The translations under genes and the position numbers were made by a program. 20,259 nt of DNA from Hemicentrotus pulcherrimus. Lineage: Eukaryota > Echinodermata > Echinoidea > Camarodonta > Strongylocentrotidae. The stretch's first letter is position 1, and each line of letters starts with the position of its first letter. The stretch covers positions 7,326 through 27,584 of the forward strand of contig BEXV01002952.1 of the NCBI GenBank assembly GCA_003118195.1, written 5' to 3'. Shown one piece after another: positions 1 to 10,690 of this stretch. Under the pieces are notes generated by a model. That model did not search any database. It was given only the letters and a program-made list of their open reading frames with translations, and had not been told where the DNA came from.

Positions 1-165
1 GTAAAAGTAAAATACACCCCCTTTTTTAACATTTCTCGGGCCGGACTTTGTCGCACGAAAAGTACCCCTTTACCGGACATTTTGGCAACACGCATGCGGT
101 CATTTTGAAACCTAAGTGGGGGGGCCGGGAGTAAGACACTCCAGCCCCACCAAACACACACCCTG

Positions 166-171
<6 letters not shown>
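1..171. other. Window edge, no gene recognised
   Basis: Relatively G+C-rich for this window, with C and G runs and several CpGs, possibly part of a repeat cut by the window edge. The minus-strand frame 26-208 is an artefact of the CA microsatellite (Cys-Val repeats). Confidence 0.4.

Positions 172-207
<36 letters not shown>
172..207. repeat. (CA)n microsatellite
   Basis: About 18 copies of the dinucleotide AC, nearly perfect, followed by unique sequence. Confidence 0.97.
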
Positions 208-211
<4 letters not shown>

Positions 212-1735
212 AAACTGAAAATTAAATGTTCTTTCCTCAATACTTACACATCTTCATTAGATAATAAAACTCCAAACACTTAAAAGGGTTAAAGCTATTG
301 ATAATAAAGCCACATGTTTCCAAATTTTATTTTGTTAGTTTTGATTGAATCTTAGTTATTAGTGGTAAAGTGAACCTTATAAAAATCAACAGCTGAATTC
401 TTTGGCTTTGCAGGAAAATCTACAATTGATGGCATAAAATCTGTATTGATTTTAATCCAAAATACACCTGTTCATGCAGAGCACACTTGTATGTATATAA
501 ACCCTCAGGTTTGTATGCATGCACATTTCTTGCCTGTTTGTGAGTACCCACACAATTGAATTACTTGTGAGAATGTATTACAAGCTCTCCACAGAGAAAG
601 CTGATGGTGTAGAGAATCAAATCCATAGGCTTGCTTCAAGGCTGCTTGAAAAAACTGGAACAATGGAAATGAACCTTCCCTTGCACTGCATTATGCCGAC
701 AGCTACTGAAACTATTTTCAATATGGTTAAAATTGTCTTCTGTCATGCCTATACAATACATGTATTGCAGAGAGTGTAAAATGGTTGTGGCACCAATTTC
801 AACTACTATTAATGTATGCTGTTGTCAAAGTAGTGTGCAATGTATTTCATGTTATTTACTCAAAATGAGTTCTAAGTTGAAAACAATGATGTGATCATAA
901 CCTTCAGCATGAATAGATAATGTTCCTGTTGCCTCTTCTCACTATCCAGTCATAAGTTCACTAAGCATATAGCTTTCAGAACAAGAACCTAGCTCCGGAT
1001 TCCCAGTGTTACTTTATCACTTTTATCACCAATGATTTTGGGTTGAACCTTGACACAATGTATCAGGTCATATCTTGACATAGGGCAAAGTTTCAGGTTG
1101 TATCGTAGCATAGCCTCAGATTAATCAGACTTTGTGCAGCACATAGTGGATTGTTTGAGGCCTCTGTCAAATTGTTATTGTGTGTGTCAAAATAATATTT
1201 ATAATGGTTTGATATTGCTTGTCTCGTAATGGTGTAGTTTTAGATAAACTCTAGACTAACCCAAACTCTTGTCATGCACTGTGTACCCTGTCGCCCTCCT
1301 CCTTCCTTAAACAAGAGATGAAGAGAGAGAAGGGGAAGGAGGCCTATATCTTGCATCGGTGAAGAAGTAATGATTCATGCCTGATTAACGGCTGGATTCC
1401 TAACATGGTTCCTTGGCATTTCAGATTTGTTGATTCAGTCCTCCACTACTTGTCAGAGATTTCACAACACAATCACTCCACATCCATAGAATTTGCCCCC
1501 ATTGGTCAACTCTGCCCACAGTAAAATGTTGATGTGTTAATCTGTTACATAACTTATCTGTGCTGTTTTAAAGAGGTTGTGAGGGTATGGTTAAGGAAGT
1601 GTGTCTTTGATGCAATTTGAAGTGGCCCCTTTTCGCCTATTAATTACCTTGACATTTAAACACCGTAGGCAGTGTCATCGGTTAAGGTAAGTTAGGAATA
1701 GGAATAAGGTCTTTATTTGTAGCCATTTAAATTCT
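208..1735. other. Non-coding stretch, nothing firm recognised
   Basis: AT-rich sequence. A plus-strand frame at 519-779 (86 residues, non-ATG start) shows no motif, no domain and no convincing splice context, and is treated as chance. A 9-bp inverted repeat (CCTCCTTCC / GGAAGGAGG) lies at about 1308-1342 around a purine-rich loop. Confidence 0.5.
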
Positions 1736-1996
1736 CATCCTCTCTTCCTCTTATTATCTTCTTTACCTGTTCTATTCCTCTTTCTCTTTCCTATTTCTTT
1801 CCCTTCCTGATTTCTTTCCCTTCCCGCAGTTATATTAATTACTCCTTCTTACCTCCCTCTTATATTTCTTTCCTTTTCCTCTCTTTTTCGTATTTTCTCT
1901 TTTCCCTATTGTATTCCTCTTTCCTTTTCCTCTCTCTATTTTCTTCTTTCCCTATTCTATTCCCTTTTCTCTTTCCTTTTTCTTTTCCTTCCCTCA
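1736..1996. repeat. Pyrimidine-rich degenerate minisatellite
   Basis: Almost pure C/T on the plus strand. Phrases recur, such as CCCTATT(C/G)TATTCC, CTTTCCTTTTCCTCTCT and CCC(G/T)CAGTTATAT, so it is a decayed tandem array rather than random polypyrimidine. Confidence 0.75.
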
Positions 1997-2198
1997 GTTA
2001 TATCTGATGCTGTTCAGTGGCTGTCAGGCTCACAATCAATTGGGCAAAAAGAATTTCTGTTTCAGTTTAATAAAATTTGGAGTAGACTTTAAAAGATTAT
2101 TGGTATTATAATTATTTATTATTATTATTATTACCTTTTCTAATCTCTTACATTTTCACCTTTTCACATCCTTCCATTTTCTCCCTACTCCTTTTGTA

Positions 2199-2536
2199 TT
2201 GTTTAACATCTACTGAAGATAGTACACAAATAATGAAAAAGGCTTTATGAAATAAGTCTCTAGCGTTTTTCCTTTTTCATTCTTCCATCTTATTTCTTCA
2301 CTCAGTTATTGTTATTTTCTTCACCCTACTGTTTATTTACCTTTCACATCTCACCTCTCACCCTCTTTCTACACTTCATGTGTCTGACATGTGATTGGTA
2401 CATTCCATTTAGTGTTAATAAGTAACTAGCTCACCAGTTGCCTCATGCTAGAAATCAAAATGGTGGAATCGCTGAAAAGTGGAAATGTTGAACATTTCAA
2501 CTCAGATTGAGTTGTTTAACATCTACTGAAGATAGT
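2199..2536. repeat. 25-bp direct repeat pair
   Basis: The same 25 bases (core TGTTTAACATCTACTGAAGA) occur at 2199-2223 and 2512-2536, offset 313. Weaker similarity continues downstream (GCTTTATG in both), so the pair is probably the remnant of a longer duplication or dispersed repeat. Confidence 0.75.
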
Positions 2537-2693
2537 GAAACTTTTTTTTTTGGTGTTAAAGCTTTATGCTATACAACTGACTCAACCTTGACAATCTCTG
2601 GCATGTCACTGAGATCCAAATCATTTGAATATTGTTGATTTTTAAATTTTCATTCTCTCGTTGACATCAATTTTTATTATTTAATACCTAATG

Positions 2694-3096
2694 TTAAAGA
2701 TAGAGACCAGTTGTGGTCATGCAATTGCATTGTAAAAGCAACGTTGTGGAATCGATCAGTAAAGGTTGATGATCTAGCATATAAGTATTGGTGTGTACTG
2801 CAAGGTTCTGGATCATCAAAATGATAAGAAATTTGGCCCAGTCTTCGTAAAGTTACAAGCACTGTACACAGAAAGATTTATATGGGACTACGGACATGTA
2901 CGCGACACGTGCGTTTATCTCTCACATACCAATAGATAAAGTAATATACCCAATATATTAATTAGAAGGCGGTTTCCCGGCAAAATTTGTATCATCATGT
3001 ATTTGTCAAAACATATTCTTTCACATGATTGGTAATAAGAGCTTCCATTTCATTTTTTGAAATTGGGGCGTTTTCAATACTGGTCTTTACCTTTAA
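2694..3096 (+). mobile_element. TTAA-bounded MITE, copy 1
   Basis: A 403-bp non-coding element bounded by TTAA. The right end is TACTGGTCTTTACCTTTAA (3078-3096). The left end TTAAAGATAGAGACCAGT is a mutated inverse of it. The interior matches the reverse complement of 6327-6700 over nearly its full length, with small gaps (for example GGCGGTTTCCCGGCAA and TTACAAGCACTGTACACAGA). TTAA flanks suggest a piggyBac-type transposase in trans; this is inference. Frames crossing it at 2677-2862 and 3057-3275 are spurious. Confidence 0.8.
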
Positions 3097-5005
3097 GAAG
3101 AGAAAAAAAAAATATTGAGAAAAGACTATTTTCATGCACCTGGCTCATTGACCCTATAGTTAATTGTAATGCTCTTACTTTTTTGATGCTTCAACAATTA
3201 ATCATTATCGATACCAAGCTGATCAAAGGAATACAGCACCAAGTCAATGATTTCCTATTTAAAATTCATATATAGACAAGATATTACCATTTTAATCACT
3301 TTTCAAGCTAACAAACTGTAGAAGAACATTAACAGGAACAGGTAAATTTCCTTTTTGGCATGAAAATAATGAGAAATGCATCTTCAAAATTTATTTATTT
3401 TTTGAATAAATATTTAGAACATATTATATGCACTTCCACTATTTGATTTCACTTTGAAGGAGATATATAAGCTTTAACAATAACTGTAGTGAAAGGCTAA
3501 ATAAATTACCGGTAACCAGGAAATGAACATTTCTTTATATATCATCAACTGTCATTTAGAGGGTAAGACAGTATCATAGGCGCCAACCATTCCTATTGTA
3601 AGCCCTTAAACTAATGACATGAACCCTATGTTCCTCTCTTTTTGCATAAATGGGCAGTGAAATATACTATATTCCTGTAATTACTTCCAGAAATTCTTAA
3701 TTTATGCTGTGGAAGGTTGATGGGCATGCAGTATATTACCCAACAGACTGGCTTCATACAATGGCATCTTACAGCTTTCTTGTTCTCGCCCAACATTATT
3801 ATCCTCTTTTTTCCTAATCGCACCTCAACTTTCGAGATTGCATGATTTTGTCGTCGCTTTATAAGCTTATAGCCACTCTTCTTTTTCACTCGGCTGAACA
3901 AATTTTGATTCACGCCAGAGCTGTTACAGCCTACTCATTTGTGAAAAGAAAAGAAAAATATCAGCAGGGGAATTCACCAATCAGAGGGATTTATTCCCAA
4001 GTTGTCATCGGCATGCAGTCTCTAGGAGAGTGAAAAGGTGCTAGCAAATTAGGTATCTAGGTGCGTATAGTGAGTGCATATATTGGGCATACAAGTAAGC
4101 TTGCAGGATGAAAAGTGAAAGACGTAGATTCTGATGCAAGATAATCTGGAGTTCTCTTTTTCTCAAATCCTATATTATTACAATCATATCATAGTATAGA
4201 TTGCTTTAGACAAGCAACAGAAAATTACATTTTTAGTTGAAAGCAGCCTCATACACAGTTATTCATGTATTTGAGACTGATTAGTTCATGGTATTCCCAA
4301 AAGACCTGTCTGTATAGATTTGTGCTTGTTTTATATTTGGCTATTATTCATTGTATAGACAATATTTTTAGAAGTTATTTTCAATTATTTATTTAAGTTA
4401 TCAAAAAGAATAATGCAAACAAACTCAGTTGCTGTGGTTTATTCAGTTCCAAGTCAGCTGATTTTTTAAAAAGATATTTTAAGTACATCAGATTTGAAAG
4501 AAAAGGACACCTGTCTGAAGAATCGTATAGCTTAAATTGATATTATAGATTTACAAGGCTTTAAACCTCAATTCTAGGGGAAGAAGAGATATCTTGTGAA
4601 AAATATATATTGAGTGAAACTGAAGGATTATCCAAGATGAACAACATTAGGAGCTTGGTAATCTACATGGAGTCTTATGTCTGAGAAGTAGCTCCTAGCA
4701 ATGCATCTAAATTCCAATGTTCTTCAACTTTCCATAAGTGCTTTTAGATGTCAAACAAGAGGGGGAAAATGAAAAGTACATTCAGGTCATCTTAGTCTAT
4801 AAGTTACCATTGCTATTCATAGGAGCCCCTATTACGTTGTGGATTTAAGGTAATACAGTATCATTTGACTTTTACTTGGGCTTTTATGTCAACATTGAAT
4901 CAATAGATATGAAATGGAGAAAGGTACATTGCCCTCATGAGTTGAAAGAAATGAAAGGTAAAAGAGATAATTGGGCATGAAGAAGAAATCATGAGCGGTT
5001 AAAAC
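3097..5005. other. Non-coding stretch between repeats
   Basis: AT-rich, many stops in all frames. Small frames at 3626-3913 (minus) and 3842-4033 (plus) overlap each other and carry no recognisable features. No RNA gene was recognised. Confidence 0.5.
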
Positions 5006-5249
5006 CTTGTTCACATATGATGTCATAAAAACGTCCTCAGAAAATCCACATGGTCAAATGAAATATACGAACACTTCACATATGTATATATACAATAATG
5101 ATCATATCACAGTGTGTGCTTACATGTATTTGTTGTAATAGCTAATTTTGTTTTTTTCCTCCATCTGATATTCTTTATTTACACTTTAAATATTTATTTT
5201 TCTGCAACATTTTTTTTGTAGGTGTTTTACTACATCATATGTGAACAAG
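5006..5249. mobile_element. 244-bp foldback with 18-bp perfect inverted ends
   Basis: CTTGTTCACATATGATGT at 5006-5023 is exactly complementary to ACATCATATGTGAACAAG at 5232-5249. The similarity continues inward, imperfectly, for roughly another dozen bases. The interior is AT-rich and non-coding. No clear target duplication was found, so it is either an old MITE or another foldback repeat. Confidence 0.6.
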
Positions 5250-6326
5250 ACTCAATGGTGTGTTTTGAGGCGGCATGTCGGCAGCAAATCTAATGTATTT
5301 AATGTGAACGGCACCTGGAAATGTCTGTGTGTCTGTCCTTTATGTCCTTCCTATCACTGATCATGCATACGACTGCATGCCCAATGTAGAGCAAGAGAAA
5401 GGGAGAGTGCGTTGGCACCTTTTAAGATCCTGTGATCCGTCATTACGCGCTGTCATGCCGGATTAAGTTTCGCTTCAGTCATCTCCAGGGCAAGAAGGAT
5501 TGCCTCGCATCATAGCAAACCTAGGCCCGCCCGGGGTATATTCCATTAATACTTCTTTCACTTTTTCAGCGTAAGATCTGCCATAATGGAATGTTAACCA
5601 TTGGATCGCTAATAATCTGAATAACACATGCAATTTGCACACCTGTCCTGCTTTTGAAGTGTTTTTTGTTCTGAGAATTTCCGCAAATTTCTCCAAGGAC
5701 ATATGTAGGAATCTATGTATAATGGCTTAGAGGGTTGCATTATGCAAATGATGAAATGTGTAGTCATGCAGATAAGACAGATGAGAATGCATGATGATAG
5801 TAGAGAGAGCCAGAAGGACCTTCACTCTGTGTAAGATGATAAGATTGAACACCCTTCTTGTTCTCAGTACATACATGCATACATGTAAATCATAGGGCTG
5901 TATACCTTGGGGATTCAAGAGGTTCCTGCCTCATACGTTATACATGATATCAAAAGCTTTTGGCATCCGTTGAGAGGCAATCCAGCAATCTGTGTTAAAT
6001 AAATCAACCAATAAAAAAAAAGATTGCTCTAATTTCAATTTATAAAAGCATCTTCATTTTCTATAAGGTCACAATACAAATATTAGAAACAAATTTTTAA
6101 AAATAATGTCATGATCAGTAGTAAAGATATTGGTTTCAAGTATAGTTGGTGCTCATATCTGCTACACAGTGTCACTCAAAGTGTTCACATCAAGAAGTAT
6201 TTACTGGTATACCATATGTGGTCTTTATTTACAGGGTCACTTAGATATATATTTTCAAGGAAGAAGGTGTTAACAAGTGGTCTTTGTAGACCAGTACAGT
6301 TGGCTGCAGATGTAGGTTTGGCTACA
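5250..6326. other. Non-coding stretch with a CpG-richer patch
   Basis: About 5253-5540 has more CpG than its surroundings (GGCGGC, TACGCGC, GCCCGCCCGGG). It could be a regulatory element, a 5' exon or a repeat. A minus-strand frame at 5475-5702 (75 residues, MSLEKFAEILRTKN... to GNPSCPGDD) overlaps it. It has no recognised domain and no supporting context. Confidence 0.4.
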
Positions 6327-6700
6327 TTAAAGGTAAAGACCAGTATTGGAAACGCCCCAATTTCAAAAAATGAAATGGAAGCTCTCATTACCAACCATGT
6401 GAAAGAATATGTTTTGACTAATACATGATGATAAAAAAATTGCCGGGAAACCGCCTACTAATTCATATATTTGGAAAATTGGTTTCTCTCATGGTCCGTG
6501 AGAGATACAGGGTAGTCCCATATACATCTTTCTGTGTATAGTGCTTGTAACTTTACGAAGAATGGGCCAAATGTCTTATCATTTTGATGATTCCAGAACC
6601 TTGCAGATGCTTGATGCTAGATGATCAACCTTTTCTGATTGATTCCACAATGTTTCTTTCACAATGCAATCACATGACCATTACTGGTCTTTACCTTTAA
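6327..6700 (-). mobile_element. TTAA-bounded MITE, copy 2 (inverted, intact ends)
   Basis: A 374-bp element with perfect 19-bp terminal inverted repeats: TTAAAGGTAAAGACCAGTA at 6327-6345 and its exact complement at 6682-6700. The outer TTAA is both the palindromic end and the probable target duplication. It lies opposite in orientation to the copy at 2694-3096. It carries no transposase and is non-autonomous. The open frames at 6111-6428 and 6185-6394 run into it by chance. Confidence 0.85.
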
Positions 6701-7886
6701 GTTGAATGCATGTTGAATTGAATTCAAATTCCTATTCTAATTCAAATGAATTTTGAGAACACTTGTGTTGATCATTGAAATTGTCTTAGCATTGAGATAC
6801 AGAAGGGTGTCGGTTATATGAGAGGTGCCTGCCTATCGTGTCTCTCTGACCGCAGCCATGATTTGACCTGGATAATTTTGATGGAATGAATGTTTGCATG
6901 ATTAACCATCCAACAGCTGTCCAATCAAATGCCCTGCTGACCTGACGGTTATGCTCTGATGAATAACAAATTACCCAAGCTTGTGAGTTTAGAAGCTGAT
7001 TTAATCAAATTCAAATAAACAAGGTCCATCTTTTACTCAACTGCCCTTGCAGCATAGGTGGGCTTTTATTATTTCTCAAATTTGTGTTTGAATGCCCTTT
7101 TTACTTCTTTAGACCTTTTGGTATACTTTAACTCTCCTGTTTCCATCCATATATGATTATTGACATTTGCTGTTGTATGTAACATACAAAATTGATTACT
7201 CTAACTCTGATCAAGAGAGACAAAACTCACCCCTGATAAATGAAAAAAGAAATTCAATGTTTGTATAATTCTTCTGTTTTTAAAGTACTATTTTGACTTG
7301 GTAAACCTCAGTACTTCTCAAGTGGTAAAAACTGGGATTTACAGGTGTCAATAGGCTTCTCAGAAATAGAGAGAGGGAGAAGGAGTGAGAGAGAGGGAGA
7401 GAATGCTTCATCAAAAGGCCAAAATGGCCTAGTTCTATTTTCTCCAAAATGAAATGTGATAGTCACATGTAGATCTGTGGGTTAAGCACTTGCAGAAAAT
7501 TCACCGTGTAAAGAAAGGAGAACAATATTTCAATCTAAGTGTGAAAGATGGAAGCTGAAGATGACATAGAGAGGGGTGCAAGATGGAAAAATGCCCATTG
7601 CCTGGAGGTGTAATTATATAGTCTGCTAAGACAGACTTCATTTACACAGTTTAAGTAATTCCAAGATGACTTTGGGCCAAGTATAAATCCACTTTTCAGC
7701 TATTTGTGGCGTTGAATGTTGTCAGGAACAACTACAGTGTGGGCTTATAATTAAATGCAAGTGTAGTCTGCTACCATATATATCAGGCCCTGCATAGTGA
7801 AGGGGTTGTGCCTGCAGATTGCACTTGATGCGGCATAGCACAAAATTCAGACATTTACATCACGTTTAGAGGATTTACTTTCGTAG
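6701..7886. other. Non-coding stretch with GA-rich tract
   Basis: AT-rich sequence with a purine (GA) microsatellite at about 7365-7401. Nothing else was recognised. Confidence 0.5.
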
Positions 7887-7980
7887 ATGAGTGAAATCGA
7901 ATCAGACGATGAAAGCCTCTTCTCTCCGTCGACTCTGACAGGAGGAGGCATCTCGATCACCCATCTATACCATCGCCAAG
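7887..7980 (+). CDS. Candidate upstream coding exon (acidic Ser-rich N terminus)
   Basis: An acceptor-like tttactttcgtag is followed directly by ATG. The open frame encodes 31 residues beginning MSEIESDDESLFSPSTLTGG and ending THLYHRQ. It meets the donor CAAG|GTGACG after the first base of a codon. That is the phase needed by the LDLa exon at 10511; joining them would give GAT (Asp) and no stop. The segment has more CpG than its neighbours. Against it: no signal peptide, which a type I ectodomain normally needs; the donor is only fair; the start context is weak; and without splicing the frame ends at TAG five codons past the donor. It may be an alternative 5' exon, or the true first exon may lie elsewhere. 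Confidence 0.3.
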
Positions 7981-8638
7981 GTGACGATATATAGAGGGGG
8001 TGAGATGATCACAATACTCGTATTACATGGGCCTGAGAGTCTGAGTGCGGAAGACACAATCCCATATGGTAGTCCTCATATGCAGACCTGCTTGGTTTTA
8101 TGAATAAAACAATCAAAGAATCTCTCATCAGAATATGGTTAGAACGAACAAACAAAAAAGTTGTATTTGTAAGGATCTTTGTCAGCTCATAGTTTAATTT
8201 GAAAGGAATTGTAATTGTAATGCAGCAATACAATGGAAATTGAGAAATATAACAATTCAACATATACATAAATATAAGAAGACATAGCTAAAATGGTGTC
8301 AGATTGTTCTCTTTCATACATCTGTCATATTCCAAACATTAACCCTGGTGCAAACACTAAAGTTAACCAGAAATATAATATAATAACTCAACAGCAAGCC
8401 AGGGGTTAATCCACTATCTGTAACAAAATAAATTGAATAATATTTAACACATGTCATCTGAGCTATTGCATTATCCTACAGGTTGAAGGAAAGAGATAAG
8501 TGGCGTGGAAGGAAACGATTTCTGTAAAAACAACAAGAGACTATTCATAGTACTCTGTAGAGACAGGGGAACAGTTCAGACTACCACAATTCAATGTATA
8601 GCTAAACGTCATTAAGTCATTAAATTTGTCCTAATCCG
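7981..8638. other. Non-coding stretch
   Basis: AT-rich. If 7887-7980 is an exon, this is the start of its 2530-base intron. A minus-strand frame at 8009-8269 has no recognisable content. Confidence 0.45.
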
Positions 8639-8823
8639 AATGTTGTGGACAAAATGTTATATAGCGAAACGCCTGTTTGAGCATCGTTTCAAACTAAATC
8701 TTGATAAAGTATCAGGGTCTTGTTCTAGTTTTATCATATAGTACAAAAATTGTATAACTGAAAGGAGCTTATCGCCAACATGCACCGATGATTGGCCAGC
8801 TGTCCTGTCAACTGACCTCTAGC

Positions 8824-9056
8824 TTCAACCCAGTTTCTAATACAATGTTTTTGTCAAATTTGTATGCCCGTTTCGCTATAGGATAATTTGTAATACAACA
8901 TTTAAAGGAAAAGAAGTTGGACTAGAAGGTCTCTATTTGTTTCAACCCAGTTTCTAATACAATGTTTTTGTCAAATTTGTATGCTCGTTTTGCTATAGGA
9001 TAATTTGTTATACAACATTTAAAGGAAAAGAAGTTGGACTAGAAGGTCTCTATTTG
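8824..9056. repeat. 117-bp tandem duplication, two copies
   Basis: Copy 1 is 8824-8940 and copy 2 is 8941-9056, both starting TTCAACCCAGTTTCTAATAC. I count three substitutions, so the duplication is recent. Inside each is CGTTTCGCTATA (CGTTTTGCTATA in copy 2). The inverse, with flanking similarity, is present once at 8639-8671. Confidence 0.92.
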
Positions 9057-10510
9057 CATTTTCAAATACGGCATTTATTCATACAAGTTTCATATGAATT
9101 CCCTTAGGTCTGAAGGGGCTACCGGAGATAGGAGAGAGAGAAAAGAGAGAGAGAGAGAGGGAGAGTGAAAGACTTACAAGTAGAAAGGTGTGAGGAAGGC
9201 AAGGCGCATTGACAGTCGATGAATCATTGGGTGTTTGCTGAGAGAAGTTTTATGGATTGAAATGAGCAGTTCTCTTTCATCAATACACATTTATGACTTG
9301 CTCACTGTGTATCAGAGAAGAAACGTAGAGGAAGCCGTTGGAGAGTTGGGATTGAATTCAACATATTTCCTCTGGTCATAATGGTCGTAATGTTGGTTTA
9401 ATTCTACTCAGGACTTTTTTCATTTAGGTCATGCTTTCATTTTGTGTGGTTAAGAAGGATAGGGTAACAGGTATGAGAATTTAATTTATATGGAAGATTT
9501 TTCAATGTCGGATTGACTATTTTTTATCCTTTTCTCATCAGTTTCAAAGCCCACATTGAACTGTCCACACCTTAAAAACAAGTATCTGTTTAAATGCTGT
9601 AAAAAGGCAGTCTTGTTGATATATTAAAGTATATTCACATTTTTGTAGATTCTTCTTTTAACTTTGCTACCATAATGATACACATACTGTGCTACTTCAT
9701 TATGAATGAAAACAACTAAGGTAATAACTTCTGCTGTTATTTTAGATGTGCTTATCATGAAATCCACTAACAGGATAACCAATTCATATAATTAAAGCTA
9801 GTCTTCAAGTGACTATTTTTCTTTGATGATATGTACATGTCTTCAAGCTGCTAAGCACACATGAATTTAAACATTGGACTGTAATCTTAGACAATTAACT
9901 TACATTATGGATTGGAAATCTAAATTCACAATGTAATCAAAAGGAGATTACCTAAAATTGACAAAGCAGCTCACATGCTTGTTATCATGCATGAATTTGA
10001 TTTGTAAGTCCCACGGTGTAATCAGACATGAAAATCTCTCCTTTGTACTTCCTTTTTTTTCGCAATTCAGCACCTTTTCTTTGCTTGAGAAAATTAGAAT
10101 GTTATTGCATCATGTACATGTGCTGCAGTAGCTAACTGCAGAATGTTATGTGGAATGCGTCACGTACTGTAAAATAACTTTTCGTGACATATACGCTCTT
10201 CCTCGCATTTGTGGGGACAAAGAACTTGAAAATGATGTATTGAGTGGCAGGGTATAAGTGATTATGGCTGACAGGGGCTCTCTCTCTCTTCTCACTCTCA
10301 CCTTTTCTCTATTAAATTATAGGGGGAAATTGTTTAGATGCTACAACAAAAAAAGGTTTAGCATGTAGACAAGAAACTTAAGTTTGGTTTATTGTTCACA
10401 TATGAAGTTTTATTCTTATATTGACGTCATATGTGTGTATCTTGTTTCAGTCTAAGATGAATCATCCTAGCTGCTTGTCATTTCTTGATATTCTTCTTGT
10501 CTCCTTGCAG
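9057..10510. other. Non-coding stretch upstream of the LDLa exon
   Basis: A GA-rich microsatellite lies at about 9131-9169 and a CT-rich tract at about 10278-10300. The T/C-rich run before 10510 is the polypyrimidine tract of the LDLa exon acceptor. A second acceptor-like site, CTTGTTTCAG at 10441-10450, is not compatible with the LDLa frame because of an intervening stop (TGA 10486-10488). Confidence 0.55.
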
Positions 10511-10690
10511 ATGCAGAAGGTGGTTGCCCCTTGGGTTTCTTCAGCTGCCCTTTTACTGGGATTTGTCTGTCAGAGAGTGCTTTATGTGATGGGCTCCCCC
10601 ACTGCCAGCTTGGGGGTGATGAGGATGAAATGCATTGTCTTCAAGCTAACAGAGAGGGCGCAAGAATGCTAAGCAGGCGCCAGAGTGCGG
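10511..10690 (+). CDS. Exon encoding LDL-receptor class A module
   Basis: The acceptor is ctccttgcag and the donor G|GTTAGT. The frame starts with two bases of a split codon, and the first full codon is at 10513. The peptide from 10525 to 10638 has six cysteines in LDLa spacing: C-x6-C-x5-C-x6-C-x5-C-x10-C, including GFFSC, GICL, ALCDG and GGDEDEMHC. Compared with the usual CDGxxDCxDxSDE, the CDG aspartate and the DE pair are kept. The aspartate before the fifth cysteine is histidine, and CxD has become CQL. One side-chain calcium ligand is therefore changed, and calcium binding may be weak. A short polar stretch with a basic SRR precedes the exon end. A longer overlapping frame from 10421 to 10672 lacks the module and is a shadow. 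The exon is 180 bases long, phase 1 at both ends. Confidence 0.87.

Noticed and set aside
172..207. CRISPR or other spaced-repeat array
   Set aside because: The repeats here and elsewhere are microsatellites or degenerate tandem units; no regular repeat-spacer pattern exists in the window.
26..208. Minus-strand Cys-Val-rich frame
   Set aside because: Produced by the CA microsatellite.
519..779. 86-residue plus-strand frame
   Set aside because: Non-ATG start, no motif, no adjacent convincing splice sites.
5222..5360. Cysteine-containing open frame after a good-looking acceptor TTTTTTTGTAG
   Set aside because: Its start lies in the terminal repeat of the 244-bp foldback, no credible donor exists, and the cysteine spacing fits no known module.
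5475..5702. 75-residue minus-strand frame
   Set aside because: No domain, no signal peptide and no splice or promoter support; length is compatible with chance.
6111..6428. 105-residue plus-strand frame
   Set aside because: Its 3' third is MITE sequence and the rest has no coding signature.
10421..10672. 83-residue plus-strand frame over the LDLa exon
   Set aside because: It is out of phase with the LDLa module; the correct frame gives all six cysteines and joins the next exon.
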